In this document: in pieces, positions 62,550 through 64,000 of the stretch
Position numbering within the stretch: the first letter of the stretch is position 1
Layout of the letters: each line of letters starts with the position of its first letter
From: Formosa undariae
GTDB lineage: Bacteria; Bacteroidota; Bacteroidia; Flavobacteriales; Flavobacteriaceae
Assembly (NCBI RefSeq): GCF_042427615.1
Contig: NZ_JBHMEZ010000003.1
Coordinates: 310,001-374,000 of the forward strand
Direction: 5' to 3'
Length of the DNA: 64,000 nucleotides
Notes under the pieces: model-generated
Database searches by the model: none
Told to the model about the DNA's origin: nothing
The model's input: the letters and a program-made list of their open reading frames with translations, nothing else
Translations under genes and position numbers: made by a program

Positions 62550-63323
62550 ATGGTATTTGTTGGTCTAGCCTTCGTTATAATTATGGGATTCGCAATCTTT
62601 GCTTTAAGTAAGTTAAAGGCTAAAAAAGCGGATCAATTTCCAAAACAATGGCATGTTTTACTATTGGAACATGTCGATTTTTATAACGCTTTAAATCCAG
62701 TGCAACAGAAACATTTTCAAAAGCGAATGATGCAGTTTTTAAGTGAGGTTCATATTGAAGGCATAAAAATAGAATTACAAGATTTAGATAAAATTTTAAT
62801 AGCAGCAAGTGCAGTAATACCCGTGTTTGGCTTCCCTCAATGGCATTATAGTAATTTAAGCGGAGTGCTTTTATATCCCGATAATTTTAATTCGGATTAT
62901 GAATTTGATACTAAAAAAGAAAATCGAATTATTGCAGGAATGATCGGTACTGGCCGTTTAGAAAAACAAATGATACTCTCTAAAAAGGCGCTATATCACG
63001 GTTTTGAAAATGAAAACGACAAAAGAAATACCGCCATTCATGAATTCGTGCATTTAATAGATAAAATGGATGGTGATACGGACGGCGTTCCTGAATTGAT
63101 TATGAAACACACCTACACGATACCGTGGTTAAAATTAATTCATAAAGAAATGGAAGCTATTCATAATAACAAATCGGATATTAGAGATTATGGAGGCACG
63201 AATCAAGCCGAGTTTTTTGCTGTAGCCTCCGAGTACTTTTTTGAGAATCCAAATCTTATGAAGAAAAAGCATCCGGAATTATTTAAAATGCTTCAGCAGT
63301 GTTTTCAAATGACTCCAAACTAA
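62550..63323 (+). CDS. MtfA-like zinc peptidase (M90 family)
   Basis: 257 residues: one N-terminal helix (about 2-21), then the peptidase domain with the zinc motif HEFVH at 164-168 and the downstream N-Q-A-E-F-F-A-V-A-S-E-Y-F-F near residue 220, whose Glu is the third ligand in MtfA structures. E. coli MtfA is a cytosolic aminopeptidase that binds the Mlc glucose repressor; no Mlc is visible here, and the added membrane anchor suggests a different target. Seventeen bases before the next gene. Confidence 0.8.
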   Translation: MVFVGLAFVIIMGFAIFALSKLKAKKADQFPKQWHVLLLEHVDFYNALNPVQQKHFQKRMMQFLSEVHIEGIKIELQDLDKILIAASAVIPVFGFPQWHYSNLSGVLLYPDNFNSDYEFDTKKENRIIAGMIGTGRLEKQMILSKKALYHGFENENDKRNTAIHEFVHLIDKMDGDTDGVPELIMKHTYTIPWLKLIHKEMEAIHNNKSDIRDYGGTNQAEFFAVASEYFFENPNLMKKKHPELFKMLQQCFQMTPN

Positions 63324-63340
63324 CAATCAAAATATATTAA

Positions 63341-64000
63341 ATGAAATTAAAATCGTTTTTACTTACTTTATCTTTTATAATTTTCAGCATTGCAATCGCA
63401 AATGCTCAAGGTTTTAGAGTGCGATTAAAAGTACCAAGTGAAGCCTTAAAAAACAACCTTATAAACGATCCTTCAAACCCTAGTGTCACAGTATATTTAC
63501 CGCCATCTTATCAGACAAGTCTAGATAAGAAATATCCGGTTTTATATTTCCTACACGGATTTACAGATAGCGATAGTAAATGGTTTGGTTGGGAACACCA
63601 TTGGATAAATTTATACGAAATTTTAAACGAAAGCATGACTAACGGCACATCTAAGGAAATGATTGTGGTAATGCCAAATGCTTATACAACGTATAAAGGT
63701 AGTTTTTATGGAAAATCTGAGACTATGGGCGATTGGGAAACTTTTATTACCAAAGACTTAGTAAATTTTATTGATTTAAAATACAGAACACTTCCTAATA
63801 AAAACAGTCGCGGGTTGGCAGGACACTCTATGGGCGGTTATGGCACTATCAGACTAGGAATGAAATATCCAGAAGTATATTCTTCTATTTATGCGTTAAG
63901 TGCCTGTTGTATGGATGAAAGCTTTATCCCAAGTGCTGAAAACATAAAGAATATGGAAGCATTAAATTCTAAATCAGGTATTGCAGACCTTTCTTTTGTT
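63341..64000 (+). CDS. Secreted esterase, alpha/beta hydrolase (partial)
   Basis: Open from the ATG at 63341 to the window edge (220 residues, no stop). A signal peptide (to about residue 23) is followed by an esterase-D/feruloyl-esterase-type domain: V-T-V-Y-L-P-P-S-Y near 49-57, Y-P-V-L-Y-F-L-H-G with oxyanion-hole residues near 65-73, and the nucleophile elbow GHSMGG with Ser163. The rest, including the catalytic His, lies beyond the window. Likely acts on esterified polysaccharide side chains or S-formylglutathione-like substrates; the signal peptide favours the former. Confidence 0.85.
   Translation, partial: MKLKSFLLTLSFIIFSIAIANAQGFRVRLKVPSEALKNNLINDPSNPSVTVYLPPSYQTSLDKKYPVLYFLHGFTDSDSKWFGWEHHWINLYEILNESMTNGTSKEMIVVMPNAYTTYKGSFYGKSETMGDWETFITKDLVNFIDLKYRTLPNKNSRGLAGHSMGGYGTIRLGMKYPEVYSSIYALSACCMDESFIPSAENIKNMEALNSKSGIADLSFV

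Noticed and set aside
1..64000. Searched for CRISPR arrays, insertion sequences, integrases, phage genes, rRNA and riboswitches
   Set aside because: No array of spaced repeats other than the three operators, no transposase or integrase motif, no rRNA sequence and no riboswitch core that I could recognise.

Overview
The window is about 64 kb of an AT-rich chromosome from a member of the Bacteroidota, almost certainly a marine-type Flavobacteriaceae. Signs of this are a TonB-dependent receptor C-terminus at the left edge, promoters of the Bacteroidota form (TTTG, 19 bases, TAnnTTTG, exact for mscL and satD), a BshB1 bacillithiol deacetylase, a one-piece ResB-CcsA cytochrome c maturation protein, many lipoproteins, and the DUF2520 / KdsC-like / UbiA / Maf gene block. 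I see no phage, insertion sequence, integrase or CRISPR array, so this is mostly core chromosome with a few accessory islands.

Layout. 1-7.5 kb: receptor end, phosphoglycolate phosphatase-like HAD protein with an FAD oxidoreductase, a lipoprotein, a methyltransferase, an SLC13-type transporter with RCK_C domains and a DUF1275 membrane protein. 7.5-11 kb: carbon operon on the minus strand (pfkA, gap, terminator, GlcNAc-kinase-like gene, mgsA). 11-22.6 kb: TamB, then a plus-strand run of tsaD, rsmE, DUF4159, a SpoU methyltransferase, a PerM-like protein, a THUMP-like methyltransferase and a DM13 lipoprotein, followed by YchJ, a 52-residue basic protein and a HAD phosphatase. 22.6-29 kb: GH25 lysozyme, a decayed leucine-rich-repeat gene, and a phosphorelay (hybrid kinase with Hpt domain, NtrC-type regulator) next to two small secreted PepSY-like paralogues. 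The first paralogue has a sigma-54-like promoter with upstream dyads. 29-41 kb: thioesterase, DUF808, secreted class II phosphodiesterase, tRNA-His, a thiol/sulfur operon (glutathione peroxidase, trans-sulfuration enzyme, BshB1), mscL divergent from satD-DUF3307, ccsBA and a truncated globin. 41-44 kb: DUF2520, KdsC-like, UbiA prenyltransferase and Maf. 44.5-53.8 kb: a probable exopolysaccharide synthesis locus. 54-64 kb: MscS-like channel, CorA, a four-gene plus-strand operon (PIG-L deacetylase, 36-residue membrane protein, sodium:solute symporter, Gfo/Idh/MocA oxidoreductase), DUF2911, an MtfA-like peptidase and an esterase cut by the window edge.

The most interesting locus is 44.5-53.8 kb. 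It encodes a GT2 synthase with an N-terminal MshEN-like domain (the architecture of E. coli NfrB), a BcsB-like periplasmic subunit, an outer-membrane barrel, a GT-C-like membrane protein, a secreted GH5 glycanase, a membrane 'histidine kinase' lacking the phosphoacceptor histidine and the ATP-box residues, and an intact stand-alone receiver. It looks like an uncharacterised polysaccharide secretion machine with built-in, non-canonical signalling. A second striking signal is three 20-bp palindromes at an exact 28-bp period in the mscL-satD divergent promoter region.
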